DNA of 64,000 bases from Acidobacteriota bacterium. GTDB taxonomy: Bacteria > Acidobacteriota > Vicinamibacteria > Vicinamibacterales > CAVVIG01. Under the pieces are notes generated by a model. It was not told the DNA's origin and made no database searches. It was given only the letters and a program-made list of their open reading frames with translations. A program made the position numbers and the translations under genes. The stretch covers positions 57,878-121,877 of the forward strand of contig QHWB01000060.1 in the NCBI GenBank assembly GCA_003222395.1, read 5' to 3'. How positions within the stretch are numbered: position 1 is the first letter of the stretch; each line of letters starts with the position of its first letter. Shown one piece after another: positions 63,715 through 64,000 of this stretch.

Positions 63715-64000
63715 ATCCAATCAGGTTTGGATCGGCGGGACACCTGTTTGGCGTGACAGATCCGTGACGGACGTCGCGCCTCGAAGCCGATTTCGAGCTT
63801 TCCCATCACCCCACCAGAGCGTTCGAATCGTCCTCTATGGCCACTCGGGCGTTGCGTCGCGCACGCGCCTGACGCATTTGATTCTGCGAGCGAGTGCGCA
63901 CGTGCGTTCATGTAACGCTGCGTCGTCGTGATGTTCGCGTGGCCCGCGAGCATCTGCAGTTCGTGAACCGGTACGCCGTCGTCGGCTAAACGCGAGAGCG
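63693..64000 (-). CDS. tyrosine recombinase/integrase, C-terminal part (runs off the window)
   Basis: The frame is open to the window edge and encodes the integrase C-terminus: 'SRLADDGVPVHELQMLAGHA' then NITTTQRYMNA. It contains the box II His (GHAN) and the nucleophile Tyr (QRYM) in the standard spacing. After about residue 30 the tail becomes unusual and Arg-rich, and the stop at 63693 lies inside the tRNA-Arg 3' half. Integrases that read toward the tRNA they recombine with normally mark an attachment site there. The N-terminal catalytic Arg lies outside the window. Confidence 0.85.
   Translation of the reverse strand, partial: LSRLADDGVPVHELQMLAGHANITTTQRYMNARAHSLAESNASGACATQRPSGHRGRFERSGGVMGKLEIGFEARRPSRICHAKQVSRRSKPDWIGAPGRN

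Overview
The window is GC-rich bacterial chromosome (about 65% by eye). It most resembles Acidobacteriota, probably a soil Vicinamibacteria-type lineage. That call rests on gene content: a duplicated MacB/FtsX permease of the acidobacterial 'ADOP' type, a sortilin/VPS10-like BNR protein over 1000 residues long, several PQQ-type sugar dehydrogenases, many small secreted proteins of unknown function, and intergenic 'gtagcgc...cttcaggc' palindromes. No phylogenetic marker gene is present, so the assignment is an inference.

Layout. 1-2.1 kb: tail of an ABC export operon (HlyD-like adaptor, then ATPase; the permease would lie left of the window). 2.3-6.1 kb: signalling block with a divergent HD-GYP response regulator and an NtrC-like regulator, a stand-alone receiver, and a decayed hybrid-kinase remnant. 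6.0-8.8 kb (minus): amrS-like radical SAM gene, moaA and a MarR regulator. 8.9-13 kb: secreted unknowns, an MFS transporter and surE. 13.1-18.1 kb: probable operon for exported redox proteins (PQQ dehydrogenase, Tat-exported thiamine-diphosphate enzyme, cytochrome c-cupin fusion). 18.3-23.2 kb: tRNA-Pro(CGG) and terminator, followed by accessory genes (SAP-like fragment, ADOP permease, Dps, GNAT, UBP-type zinc finger). 23.3-31.5 kb: secreted or periplasmic proteins (sialidase-like, sugar dehydrogenase, sugar isomerase-like, intradiol dioxygenase-like, Ig-like lipoprotein), plus a duplicated-domain protein behind a structured leader.

31.6-37.9 kb: a frameshifted HtrA protease, a histidine kinase convergent with an OmpR regulator that follows mbfA (iron export), and a divergent FAD oxidoreductase. 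38-47.3 kb: a peptidase/propeller/barrel giant, a SYLF protein, a DisA-like sensor, another sugar dehydrogenase, a methyltransferase and a MEDS-domain kinase. 47.3-57.2 kb: TamB, a receiver, a GT39 glycosyltransferase and the VPS10-like protein. 57.2-63.6 kb: a 19-bp tandem array, acylphosphatase, apt, a separate propeptide gene overlapping a subtilisin gene, and an HD-GYP/GAF sensor. 63.6-64 kb: tRNA-Arg(CCT) with the C-terminal end of a tyrosine integrase running into it, probably the edge of an integrated element.

Themes: periplasmic oxidation using PQQ and haem, envelope biogenesis and export, and dense two-component and HD-GYP (cyclic-di-GMP type) signalling. The observations most worth following are the exported PQQ/ThDP/cytochrome-cupin cluster, the propeptide-only gene sharing an ATGA with the S8 protease, the structured leader at 26272-26375, the 'FPASDPP' peptides flanking dps, and the start codon held in a hairpin loop at 41933-41950.
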